From Gemmatimonadota bacterium (GTDB taxonomy: Bacteria > Gemmatimonadota > Gemmatimonadetes > Gemmatimonadales > Gemmatimonadaceae): a DNA stretch of 8,527 nt. Of this stretch, positions 1-7,600 are shown piece by piece. A program made the position numbers and the translations under genes. How positions within the stretch are numbered: the stretch's first letter is position 1; each line of letters opens with the position of its first letter. Under the pieces are notes generated by a model that saw nothing but the letters and a program-made list of their open reading frames with translations, was not told the DNA's origin and did no database searches. The DNA is taken from positions 1-8,527 of the forward strand of contig JAEUJK010000343.1 in the NCBI GenBank assembly GCA_016794735.1. Reading direction: 5' to 3'.

Positions 1-258
1 CCGGATGGCACCGTGTGGCTGACGTCCGGCATCGGCCCGAACCAGCTCCCGATGACCACCATGGCGCTCATCCTTGGTGGGCACGTGCGCGTCGGGCTGG
101 AAGACAACGTGTACTACAAGCGGGGCGAGCTCGCGCGCAGCAATGCGCAGTTGGTGGAACGCGCCGTGCGTCTCGCGCACGAGTTGGGCCGCGAGGTCGC
201 GACGCCCGCACAGGCGCGCGCCATGCTCGGCCTCTCACCGACCCCCACCAGCTATTGA
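1..258 (+). CDS. BKACE-family (DUF849) beta-keto acid cleavage enzyme, C-terminal part
   Basis: Only the last 85 codons are present; the reading frame is open from base 1, so the gene begins outside the window. Characterised family members are zinc-dependent cytosolic enzymes that condense a beta-keto acid (for example 3-keto-5-aminohexanoate in lysine fermentation) with acetyl-CoA, giving acetoacetate and a new CoA ester. The family's C-terminal signature GGHVRVGLEDN is seen at local residues 26-36. By spacing, its Arg30, Glu34 and Asp35 should match Arg226, Glu230 (a zinc ligand) and Asp231 of the lysine-fermentation enzyme Kce; that mapping is from memory, not an alignment. The stretch after it (YYKRGELARSNAQLV, then a helical tail with ATPAQARAMLGL) also fits. 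The substrate cannot be told from this end because the specificity residues lie mostly upstream. A 109-bp gap with a tandem repeat separates it from an amino acid permease, which suggests but does not prove an amino-acid catabolic role. Confidence 0.88.
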   Translation, partial: PDGTVWLTSGIGPNQLPMTTMALILGGHVRVGLEDNVYYKRGELARSNAQLVERAVRLAHELGREVATPAQARAMLGLSPTPTSY

Positions 259-287
259 CCCTGGACGACAATCGCGCAGCGTCGACC

Positions 288-345
288 CTGCCGTCTGCCG
301 TCTGCCGTCTGCCGTCTGCCGTCTGCCGTCTGCCGTCTGCCGTCT
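288..345. repeat. 7-bp tandem repeat (CCGTCTG)n, about 8 copies
   Basis: Seven exact, uninterrupted copies of CCGTCTG run from 291 to 339, followed by a six-base partial copy (340-345) and preceded by a CTG remnant (288-290). The array fills about half of the spacer between the BKACE stop codon and the permease start and ends 22 bases before that start. Perfect copies suggest recent expansion by replication slippage. Because 7 is not a multiple of 3, all three forward frames stay open and read the same heptapeptide (PSAVCRL), so the permease frame appears to extend upstream through it. I regard it as non-coding leader sequence. Confidence 0.95.
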
Positions 346-367
346 CCAACGTCTCACACCATCCCCC

Positions 368-1795
368 GTGACCAAGCTCAAGCGTGATGTGGGCACCTTC
401 CAGTTCTTTGCCTTCGCCTTCGGCGCTGTCGTTGGCGTCGGCTGGGCCGTCGTGCTGGGCGACTGGCTGCGACAGGCCGGCCCGCTCGGTGCGATCCTCG
501 GCCTTACGGCGGGTGGGTTCTTCATCATCCTGATCGGCCTCTGTTACGGCGAGATCGCGGCGCTGATTCCTGGCAGTGGTGCGGAGATGGCGTATGCGTA
601 CGAGGTGATCGGCGAACGGACCGGGTTCCTCATGGGATGGTTCCTCGCATTCATCTACGTCACGGTGGGCGGCTTCGAGGCGATCTCGATCGGGTGGATC
701 CTGAGCGCGCTCGTGCCGGGGCTCGAGGGACCGGTGCTCTATACCAGCCTTGGCTCCGAGGTACGGGCAGGCACACTGGCGTTTGGTGTGTTGGGGATGG
801 GCGTGCTGGGTTGGCTCAACCTGCGCGGCGTGCGCTCGTCAGGTCGCGCGCAGGACCTGCTGGTCGTGGTGTTGCTGGTGATGGCGGTGGTGTTCCTCGC
901 GGCGGGCCTCACACGCGGCGACGTGGCCAACCTGCAGCCGTACTTCGTTCGCAGTGAGTCGGGTTCGATCTGGCCGGGGGTGCTCGCCCTCTTCATGACG
1001 GCGTCCTTCTGGTTCGGTGGCTTCAATGTCGTGCCCACGATGATGGAGGAGCGCGATGCCGGCACGTCGTACGCCAAGGTCGGTCGCATGATCGTCCTCG
1101 CGATCCTGATCGGCATGGTGTTCAAGACCGGCGTGGTGTTATCGGCGGCGATGACCATGCCGTGGCAGGAGCTCGTCGGCGCGAACATCCCTGCGGCCAC
1201 GGCGTTCGAGAAGGCGTTCGGCTCCGTGTTCCTCGCCAAGCTGGTGCTCGTCACGGCACTGCTGGGGCTGCTCTCCACGTGGAACGCGATGATCGTTTGC
1301 TCGTCGCGCATCCTGTACGCGCTCGGGCGTGCGAACTTCATCATGCCCGCGCTCGGGCGCGTCCACCCCGTGTACGGATCGCCGTCGAACGCGATCCTGC
1401 TGACCTGCATCGGGGCGCTGCTCGTGACGTTGCTGGGGCGCAATGCCATCCTCCCGATCGTGAACGCGTCGGCCGCCTGCCTCGCGGCGGGGTACATGGT
1501 GAGTTGCTGGTCGGTGATCGCGCTGCGCCGTTCGCGACCCGATGCCCCACGCCCGTTCCGCGTGCCTGGAGGACTTCCGACAGTCGTGGTGGCGCTGGCG
1601 TCGGCGCTCTTCTCCTTCGGCCTCGCACTGTACCAACCCTGGGTCGATGCCAAGGGCCGCATCCCGCTGGAGTGGGTCATGCTCGTCGCGTGGGCGATCA
1701 TTGGTGGCATTGCCTGGGTCTCGGCGGGGAAGGTGCGTGCGGCCTTCGATCGCGAGACGCGCCGCCGTATCATTGTTGGTGGTGCGGACGTCTGA
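368..1795 (+). CDS. APC-superfamily amino acid permease
   Basis: Predicted inner-membrane secondary transporter of 475 residues, the usual length for a 12-helix APC family member, probably importing an amino acid or amine by cation symport or exchange. Family marks are: an unwound-helix-1 segment FGAVVGVGW (residues 18-26); YGEIAALIPGSGAEMAYAY (60-78) in helices 2-3; FWFGGFNVVPTMMEE (214-228) in helix 6; SRILYALGRANFIMPALGRVHP (313-334) in the helix 8 to loop region; and RRSRPDAPRPFRVPGG (387-402) before the last helices. The GTG at 368 is chosen because the first helix begins about ten residues later. The same frame is open further upstream, but only through the tandem repeat and without an ATG. 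No Shine-Dalgarno is visible; the start is preceded by a run of five C. The end is 32 bp before the serine hydrolase gene, so co-transcription is likely. The substrate cannot be read from the sequence; nearby tryptophanase makes an aromatic amino acid one possibility. Confidence 0.9.
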   Translation: MTKLKRDVGTFQFFAFAFGAVVGVGWAVVLGDWLRQAGPLGAILGLTAGGFFIILIGLCYGEIAALIPGSGAEMAYAYEVIGERTGFLMGWFLAFIYVTVGGFEAISIGWILSALVPGLEGPVLYTSLGSEVRAGTLAFGVLGMGVLGWLNLRGVRSSGRAQDLLVVVLLVMAVVFLAAGLTRGDVANLQPYFVRSESGSIWPGVLALFMTASFWFGGFNVVPTMMEERDAGTSYAKVGRMIVLAILIGMVFKTGVVLSAAMTMPWQELVGANIPAATAFEKAFGSVFLAKLVLVTALLGLLSTWNAMIVCSSRILYALGRANFIMPALGRVHPVYGSPSNAILLTCIGALLVTLLGRNAILPIVNASAACLAAGYMVSCWSVIALRRSRPDAPRPFRVPGGLPTVVVALASALFSFGLALYQPWVDAKGRIPLEWVMLVAWAIIGGIAWVSAGKVRAAFDRETRRRIIVGGADV

Positions 1796-1827
1796 CCCCG
1801 CCTGTCCTCCCCTCACTCCCGGTTCCC

Positions 1828-3183
1828 ATGTTTCGCCTCGCCGTTGCAGCATCCCTGGTTCCCGCGGCCCTGCTTGCCCAGCTCCGCGGCGAAGCCCTTC
1901 GCACGCGGATCGACTCGCTGGTGAATGCACCCATCAAGGCGGGCCAGGTGGTCGGCGCCTCCGTCGCCGTGGTGAAGGGGCGCGACACCATCCTGGTGAA
2001 GGGATACGGCAAGGCGAATGTTGAGCTGGACGTCGCGACGCCCGTGGCTGGCACCGCGATCTACGAGATCGGGTCTATCACCAAGCAGTTCACGGGTGCG
2101 GCGATCATGCAGCTCGTCGAGCAGGGGAAGGTGAGCCTCGACGACGACGTCACGAAGTACCTCCCGACCTTCAAGACCGGCGGTCGGAAGGTGACGCTGC
2201 GACGCCTGCTCGACCACAGCTCGGGCATGCGGAGTTACACCGAGATCGCCGCTGCGCGCAGCTTCTTTCCGCTGCAGCTGCCGCGCGACACGATGCTGCG
2301 GGTGGTCGAGAGCCAACCCTGGGACTTCGAACCCGGGGAAGAGCAGATCTACAACAACTCGGCGTTTTACCTCGTTGGGCTGGTGATCGAGAAGGTGTCT
2401 GGCATGCCGTACGGGGAGTACGTCAAGAAGAACCTGTTCGATCGCGCCGGGATGCCCGATGCACACTACTGCTCCGAGACGGCGATCAAGCGCGGCAAGA
2501 CGTCGGGGTATGACTTCGATGCGTCCGGCCCCATCCAGAAGCGCCCGCTCAGTCACCAGTGGCCGTATGCCGCCGGCTCGCTCTGCATGACGGTGCGCGA
2601 CCTCGTCGCCTGGAACGAGGCGCTGCACCGGACGAACAAGATCCTCTCGGCCGCCTCGTACAAGGAGATGATCCGGCCCGACACGCTCAACGATGGTTAC
2701 CGCGTGGGATACGCGAAGGGCCTGTCGCTCACGCCGGTGCTTGGACATCCGTCGCTGCATCACGGTGGCGGCATCAACGGATGGACCACCGAGAACATGT
2801 ACTTCCCGGCGGAATCGCTGAGCGTCATCGTGTTCTACAACACGAGCGGGCCGTCGGGGCCGTCGGAAGTCGCGGAGGGGATCGTGCGGGCGATGCTGGG
2901 CGTGCGGGAGCCCACGGCGGTGCCCGTGACCGGTGACATCGCGCGGTTCCGTGGGACCTTCGCGGGGCGTGGGCGCGGTGTGCCGCAGCAGCTCTCGATC
3001 GAACCCCGCAACGGCACCCTGGAGGCCGTGCGGGGAGCACAGCGACGGCCCCTGGTTCACGTCGGCAACGGCACCTTCCTCCTCGGGTCCACGAAGTTCG
3101 TCTTCGCGGAGCAGGGGGGACGTGTCGTTTCGCTGCGCGTGGACAATGGGAGTGGGAACAACATCCTGCGTCCGCGCCCCTGA
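1828..3183 (+). CDS. Exported serine hydrolase, beta-lactamase/D-aminopeptidase (class C-like) family
   Basis: A 451-residue protein with a short signal peptide (MFRLAVAASLVPAALLAQ), so probably periplasmic or secreted. The penicillin-binding-protein/class C beta-lactamase fold is shown by all three active-site motifs: the SxxK nucleophile motif Ser83-Ile-Thr-Lys86, the YxN motif Tyr175-Asn-Asn177, and the H-G-G element at 312-314 in HHGGGINGW, which replaces the KTG of true penicillin-binding proteins. Residues 121-133 (VTLRRLLDHSSGM) are the usual family stretch before the active-site lid. Residues after about 365 form a separate small C-terminal domain rich in beta strands, as in esterase and D-aminopeptidase relatives. 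The family includes esterases, D-amino acid peptidases and peptidoglycan enzymes; the exact substrate is unknown, and antibiotic resistance should not be assumed. The ATG at 1828 starts the signal peptide; the frame is open further upstream, but that part overlaps the permease gene. The leader is pyrimidine-rich with no Shine-Dalgarno. Confidence 0.9.
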   Translation: MFRLAVAASLVPAALLAQLRGEALRTRIDSLVNAPIKAGQVVGASVAVVKGRDTILVKGYGKANVELDVATPVAGTAIYEIGSITKQFTGAAIMQLVEQGKVSLDDDVTKYLPTFKTGGRKVTLRRLLDHSSGMRSYTEIAAARSFFPLQLPRDTMLRVVESQPWDFEPGEEQIYNNSAFYLVGLVIEKVSGMPYGEYVKKNLFDRAGMPDAHYCSETAIKRGKTSGYDFDASGPIQKRPLSHQWPYAAGSLCMTVRDLVAWNEALHRTNKILSAASYKEMIRPDTLNDGYRVGYAKGLSLTPVLGHPSLHHGGGINGWTTENMYFPAESLSVIVFYNTSGPSGPSEVAEGIVRAMLGVREPTAVPVTGDIARFRGTFAGRGRGVPQQLSIEPRNGTLEAVRGAQRRPLVHVGNGTFLLGSTKFVFAEQGGRVVSLRVDNGSGNNILRPRP

Positions 3184-3192
3184 GTCTGGTCA

Positions 3193-3231
3193 ATCCCTGA
3201 CTTCACGTCGGGGGTTCCCTGCCACAGGGAT
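3193..3231 (+). promoter_or_regulatory. Competing short hairpins upstream of tryptophanase
   Basis: CAGGGAT at 3225-3231 can pair with ATCCCTG at 3193-3199 (7 bp, 25-base loop) or, without its last base, with TCCCTG at 3216-3221 (6 bp, 3-base loop CCA). The paired segment includes AGGGA at 3226-3230, which is a possible ribosome binding site for ATG codons at 3234 or 3240. There is no T-run after it, so it does not look like a standard terminator for the upstream hydrolase gene. A regulatory role is inference; no tryptophan-rich leader peptide is seen in this gap. Confidence 0.35.
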
Positions 3232-3244
3232 CGATGCGGATGGC

Positions 3245-3248
3245 GAGG
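3245..3248 (+). promoter_or_regulatory. Candidate ribosome binding site GAGG for tryptophanase
   Basis: GAGG lies nine bases before the ATG at 3258, good spacing for a Shine-Dalgarno. It supports the 3258 start over the two upstream in-frame ATGs at 3234 and 3240. The competing candidate is AGGGA at 3226-3230, three bases before 3234 (too close) and nine before 3240 (well spaced). Confidence 0.4.
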
Positions 3249-3257
3249 TTTGGCCGC

Positions 3258-4649
3258 ATGCGATTCCAGACCATTCTCGAGCCGTTCCGCGTTCGTTCCG
3301 TGGAGCCGATCCGGCACACCACGCGGTCCGAACGCGAAGCGGCCCTCGCGCGCGCGCACTACAACGTCTTCCAGCTCGACGCGGCTGACGTCCTGATCGA
3401 CCTCCTCACGGACTCCGGCACCGGCGCGATGTCGGCCGCGCAGTGGGGGGCCATGATGCAGAGCGACGAGTCCTACGCGGGGGCTCGCTCCTTTCATCGC
3501 TTTCGCGATGTGGTCTCCGGGATCACCGGCCTGCATCACGTGCTCCCCACACACCAGGGACGCGCGGCGGAGCGCATCCTGTTCAGCACGGTCGCCGGCC
3601 CCGGGGATGTGATCCCCAACAACACACACTTCGACACCACGCGCGCGAACATCGAGGATCGTGGGGCGACGGCGCTGGACCTTCCGTGCCAGGAGTCGCG
3701 GGACCCGCAAGCGCTGCACCCGTTCAAGGGGAACATTGACCTGGTGGCGCTCGACCGGGTCCTCACCGAACACGTGGGCCACGTCCCGCTCGTGATGATC
3801 ACCGTCACGAACAACTCCGGCGGCGGGCAGCCCGTCTCCATGGCGAACATTCGCGAGGCGCGCGCCGTCTGCCAGCGCCACGGGGTCCCGCTGTTCCTCG
3901 ATGCGTGCCGCTTTGCCGAGAATGCGTGGTTCATCAAGCAGCGCGAGCCGGGGTACGCCGAGCGTTCGGCGCGCGAGATTGCCCAGGAGATGTTCTCGTA
4001 TTGCGATGGGGCGACGATGAGCGCCAAGAAGGACGGCCTCGCGAACATCGGCGGCTTCCTCGCGCTCAACGACGACGCGCTGGCGCAGCGCTGCCGGAAC
4101 AACCTCATCCTCACCGAGGGATTCGTCACCTACGGCGGGTTGGCGGGATACGACCTGGAGGCGATTGCGACGGGGCTCACCGAGGTGCTCGATGAGGAGT
4201 ACCTGCGCTACCGTGTGCGCTCGATCGAGTATCTCGCGGAACGGTTGCAGCGTGCCGATGTCCCCATGCTGTTGCCCCCCGGTGGGCACGCCCTCTACAT
4301 CGATGCGCGGCGGATGCTCCCGCACATCCCGTGGAACGAGTATCCGGCGTGCGCGCTCGGCGCCGCGTTGTACATCGAGGGGGGCATTCGCGCCGTCGAG
4401 ATCGGGAGCCTCATGTTCGGTCACCACCCGGATGGGACCGAGGGCCCGGCGCCCCACGAACTGCTGCGCCTCGCGTTCCCGCGTCGCGTCTACACGCAGA
4501 GCCACGTCGACTACGTCGCCGAGGTGATGGCGTACGTGCGCACGCGTGCGGACGCCATTCGTGGCCTGCGCATCACGGAACAGCCGCCGGCCCTGCGCCA
4601 CTTCAGTGCGAAGCTCACGCCGGCGCACGGCAGCCTGATGGTCGACTGA
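3258..4649 (+). CDS. tnaA: Tryptophanase (L-tryptophan indole-lyase)
   Basis: Cytosolic PLP enzyme of the beta-eliminating lyase family, converting L-tryptophan to indole, pyruvate and ammonia. From ATG 3258 it has 463 residues; from ATG 3234 it has 471, the same as E. coli TnaA. The 3258 start places EPFR at residues 8-11, as in known family members, and has a better-spaced GAGG. Numbered from 3258: QGR 100-102 (phosphate binding), Tyr73, Asn186, Asp215 and Arg218 (cofactor contacts), Lys258 in SAKKDG (second lysine of the pair, Schiff base), Arg404 (substrate carboxylate). Three positions that separate the two lyases all match tryptophanase: Asp126 in HFDTT (Thr in tyrosine phenol-lyase), Ile382 in AVEIG (Arg there) and His448 in LRHF (Phe there). 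Other stretches, such as NIGGFLALNDD and GGQPVSMAN, resemble tyrosine phenol-lyase. It is last in the rightward gene run; no TnaC-like leader peptide is seen. Confidence 0.9.
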   Translation: MRFQTILEPFRVRSVEPIRHTTRSEREAALARAHYNVFQLDAADVLIDLLTDSGTGAMSAAQWGAMMQSDESYAGARSFHRFRDVVSGITGLHHVLPTHQGRAAERILFSTVAGPGDVIPNNTHFDTTRANIEDRGATALDLPCQESRDPQALHPFKGNIDLVALDRVLTEHVGHVPLVMITVTNNSGGGQPVSMANIREARAVCQRHGVPLFLDACRFAENAWFIKQREPGYAERSAREIAQEMFSYCDGATMSAKKDGLANIGGFLALNDDALAQRCRNNLILTEGFVTYGGLAGYDLEAIATGLTEVLDEEYLRYRVRSIEYLAERLQRADVPMLLPPGGHALYIDARRMLPHIPWNEYPACALGAALYIEGGIRAVEIGSLMFGHHPDGTEGPAPHELLRLAFPRRVYTQSHVDYVAEVMAYVRTRADAIRGLRITEQPPALRHFSAKLTPAHGSLMVD

Positions 4650-4677
4650 CCCCGGGGGCCCAGGTGGGCCCCCGGGG
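4650..4677. terminator. Perfect 13-bp inverted repeat between convergent genes
   Basis: CCCCGGGGGCCCA at 4650-4662 is followed, after GG, by its exact reverse complement at 4665-4677. It begins on the base after the tryptophanase stop and ends 10 bases before the stop of the opposing gene, filling most of the 38-bp gap. Position and very strong GC stem suggest a shared bidirectional terminator. There is no T-tract on either side, so classic intrinsic termination is uncertain; it may block read-through or protect mRNA 3' ends instead. Confidence 0.6.
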
Positions 4678-4687
4678 AACCCGCGCG

Positions 4688-7600
4688 CTACTGCACGATG
4701 CCTAACGCGCGCCAGCGGCGAATGACGTCGGCGAGCACGGTGGGGAAGTACGCCATCTGCGCGCGCTGGTCCGTGGTGGGCGGCTCCGACACGCGAATGA
4801 TGTTGCCGTACAGGGCCGCGAGGCGCTGGGTGAGTTCGCTGGCCGTCAGGGCGACGTCCGCGACCTCGGTGACGCGCGGGGCGAGCCGCCGGCGTTCCGC
4901 CTCGGGCAACGCGGCCAGGCGCTGCTGCTCGCGACGCGTGGTGTCGGCCATGGCGCTCGCGGCGCGATACATCGTGGCGACGCTGTCGATCGACCCGAAC
5001 CACGCCACACGCTGCAGCTCGTTGAGGATGACCCGCGGGTCCTCGCGCACCTCGAAGCGTTGCTCGAAGCGTTCGCCCTTGAGCGTGAGGCGCGCCGTGT
5101 AGGTGCCGGGCACCACGAAGCGGCCCGGCAATCCGCCACCGAACCCTTCGTCGTCGTCGCCGCCGGCGCGACCCGCCGCGAGGGCAGGGAGCCGGAGGTT
5201 CCACGTCACGCGACGGATCCCCGCGCCCGCCCCGGCCGCCATCGGGACCGACGCGACCTGCGCGCCACTCGCATCGTGGATCGTGACGTTCGTGTTCCGT
5301 GGGACGCTGTCACGCACCCACGCATCGATCACCGCGCCGTACGCGGGATTCTCGCCACGGTAGTACATGTCGCCGGTGTGCGCACGGATGCTCGCCATGC
5401 GCTTCATCACTGCCGGGTTGATCGTGAAGAGGTGCCCCGCGGCCTTCTGGATCTCCGGGGTGATCTCCTGGATCGCGTTGATCTGGTCCATGATCCAGAT
5501 CCCGCGGCCGTGGGTGCCGAGCACGAGGTCGTTCTCGCGCGGCTGGATCGTGAGGTCGTTGATCGGGACATTCGGCATGTTGTTCCGCAGCGACCACCAC
5601 TTCGTCCCGCCGTCGATGGTGACGAACAGGCCGAACTCCGTGCCGAGGTAGAGCACCTTGGGGTTCTTCAAGTCCTCGCGGATGGAATGCACCACGCGGA
5701 ACGCCGGGAGGTCGCCCACGATGGAGGTCCAGGTCTGGCCGTAGTCCGTGGAGCGTCCGAGGTAGTTGGTGTAGTCGTTGGCCTGGTGGCCGTCCCAGGC
5801 GACGTACACCGTGCCGTCGGCGTAGCGCGAGGGCTCGATGGCCTTGACCCACGTCCCCTTCGGGACAAACGGGGCCTTGCCGGTAAGGTCGGTCCAGGTC
5901 TTCCCGCCGTCGCGCGAGACCTTGAGGTTGCCGTCGTCGGTGCCGCCATACAGCAGTCCCTTCACGCGCGGGGATTCCGCGAGGGCGGAGGTCGTCGGGT
6001 AGTAGGACACGCCGTCGTCGAGGGAGGGGGTATCCTCCTGCGGGGCCTGGCCCATGATCTTGAGCGTCCGGCGGTCGACGCCGGTCGTCAGGTTGCCGAG
6101 CGACTCCCAGGTGTCACCGCGATCGCTCGACTTGAGCGCGATCGCCATCCCGCCCATCACCGTGTTCGCGTCGTGCGGGGAGATGAGGAAGGGCGAGTTC
6201 CACCCGGCCGGCGGGATCTTGCGCCCGACCTTCGGATCCGGTGCGCCCCAGTTGCCGAGCTTTGGTCCCTCACCCTCGCGCGGCGTCGGGCGCAGGTTCT
6301 TCGCCTCGAGCGTGCGCAGGTTGACCTTCGTGATCCCGAGGTACTGCGACGACACGTACACCGTCTGGTTGTCGGTCGTGTCCACCACGTTGAAGAAGCC
6401 GTCGCCGCCACCCACCCGGAACCAATCCTCGTTCTGGATCCCCTGCGTGGCATAGGTCTCGTTCGGGCCGCACCAGGAGCCGTTGTCCTGCAGGCCGCCA
6501 CACACGAGGTAGGGCGAACCGGTCGAGACGGAGAGGCGATAGAACTGCGAGACCGGGAGGGTCGAGACGTAGAGCCACTTCACCCCGCGGTCATACGAGA
6601 TCCCGATCCCGCCGTCGTCGGCCTTGATGAGGTGGCGCGAGTCCTTCGGGTTCACCCACACCATGCGATCGTCCCCGTGCAGCGACTGGCGCGGTTCACG
6701 CCACGTCTTGCCGGAGTCGTCGCTGACGGAGTACTGCACCTGGTACAGGCGGCTCTGGTCGCTCGGGTCCACGCGAATCTGCGACGAATACCCAGGGCGC
6801 GGGTTCCACGTGCTCATGTGGCGCCAGGTCTCGCCGCGATCCTCGGACCGGTACACGCCGCCACGGCGCTCCGCGTACGACACCGACGATGTGTAGCGCT
6901 GGCCCTGCTCGAGCGAGATGTAGACGATCTTCGGGTCCTTCCGGTAGATCGAGATCCCGATGCGGCCCCAGTTGCCGCTAGGGAGCCCGGTCACCAGGCG
7001 CTTCCAGCTCGAGCCGCCGTCTTCGGACTTGTAGAGTCCGCTCCCGGGACCGCCGCCGACAAAGCCGAAGGGCTGGCGCCGCCGCTGGTACATCGCCGCG
7101 TACACGATGTTCGGGTTCGATGGGTCGAGGGCGACGTCCACCGCGCCGGTGTCCTCGTCCTTCTGCAGGATCGGCGCCCACGACTGGCCACCGTCAATCG
7201 ACTTGTAGAGTCCACGCTCCCGGCTCGGCCCCCACAACGCCCCCGGCACCGCGACGAAGATCGTGCTGGAATTCGTGGGGTCGACCACGATCCGCGCGAT
7301 GTGCTTGCTGTCGCGCAGCCCCATCTGCTTCCACGTCTTGCCGGCGTCGGTCGACTTGTAGATCCCGTCGCCCCACGAGGAACTCTGGCGGTTCGTGGCC
7401 TCGCCCGTCCCCACCCACACGATCTTCGGGTCCTTCTGGTCCACCGCGAGCGCACCGACCGAGTGCGTCGCCTCGTTCTCGAACACCGCGGCCCAGGTGA
7501 TCCCGTTGTCCGTCGTCTTCCACACGCCGCCGGTCGCGCTCGCGGCGTAGAACTCGTACGGGTTCGCCTCGTTCACCGCCACGTCGGTGAACCGACCGCT

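Noticed and set aside
13..258. A complete 81-residue small protein starting at GTG 13
   Set aside because: The frame is open from base 1 and the sequence matches the C-terminus of a much longer enzyme, so it is a partial gene.
288..345. CRISPR-like array
   Set aside because: The units are 7 bases long and directly adjoining with no spacers, so this is a simple tandem repeat.
74..367. Upstream extension of the permease frame through the BKACE gene and the tandem repeat
   Set aside because: It overlaps the real BKACE frame, reads through the repeat, has no ATG in the spacer, and known permeases begin shortly before the first helix.
739..1773. A 344-residue open frame on the - strand opposite the permease
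   Set aside because: No domain or helices; the + strand encodes a complete 12-helix transporter.
1162..1827. Upstream extension of the serine hydrolase frame inside the permease gene
   Set aside because: Arg/His/Ala-rich shadow translation; the signal peptide starts at 1828.
1828..3183. Antibiotic-resistance beta-lactamase
   Set aside because: The motifs only show the broad serine hydrolase family, and the HGG third motif plus extra C-terminal domain fit esterase or D-aminopeptidase relatives better.
3258..4649. Tyrosine phenol-lyase instead of tryptophanase
   Set aside because: Several stretches resemble it, but the Thr, Arg and Phe expected at the three diagnostic positions are replaced by the tryptophanase residues Asp, Ile and His.
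3057..5204. A 715-residue open frame on the - strand across the tryptophanase gene
   Set aside because: Low-complexity Arg/His/Val/Glu-rich translation with no domain; tryptophanase on the + strand has full family identity.
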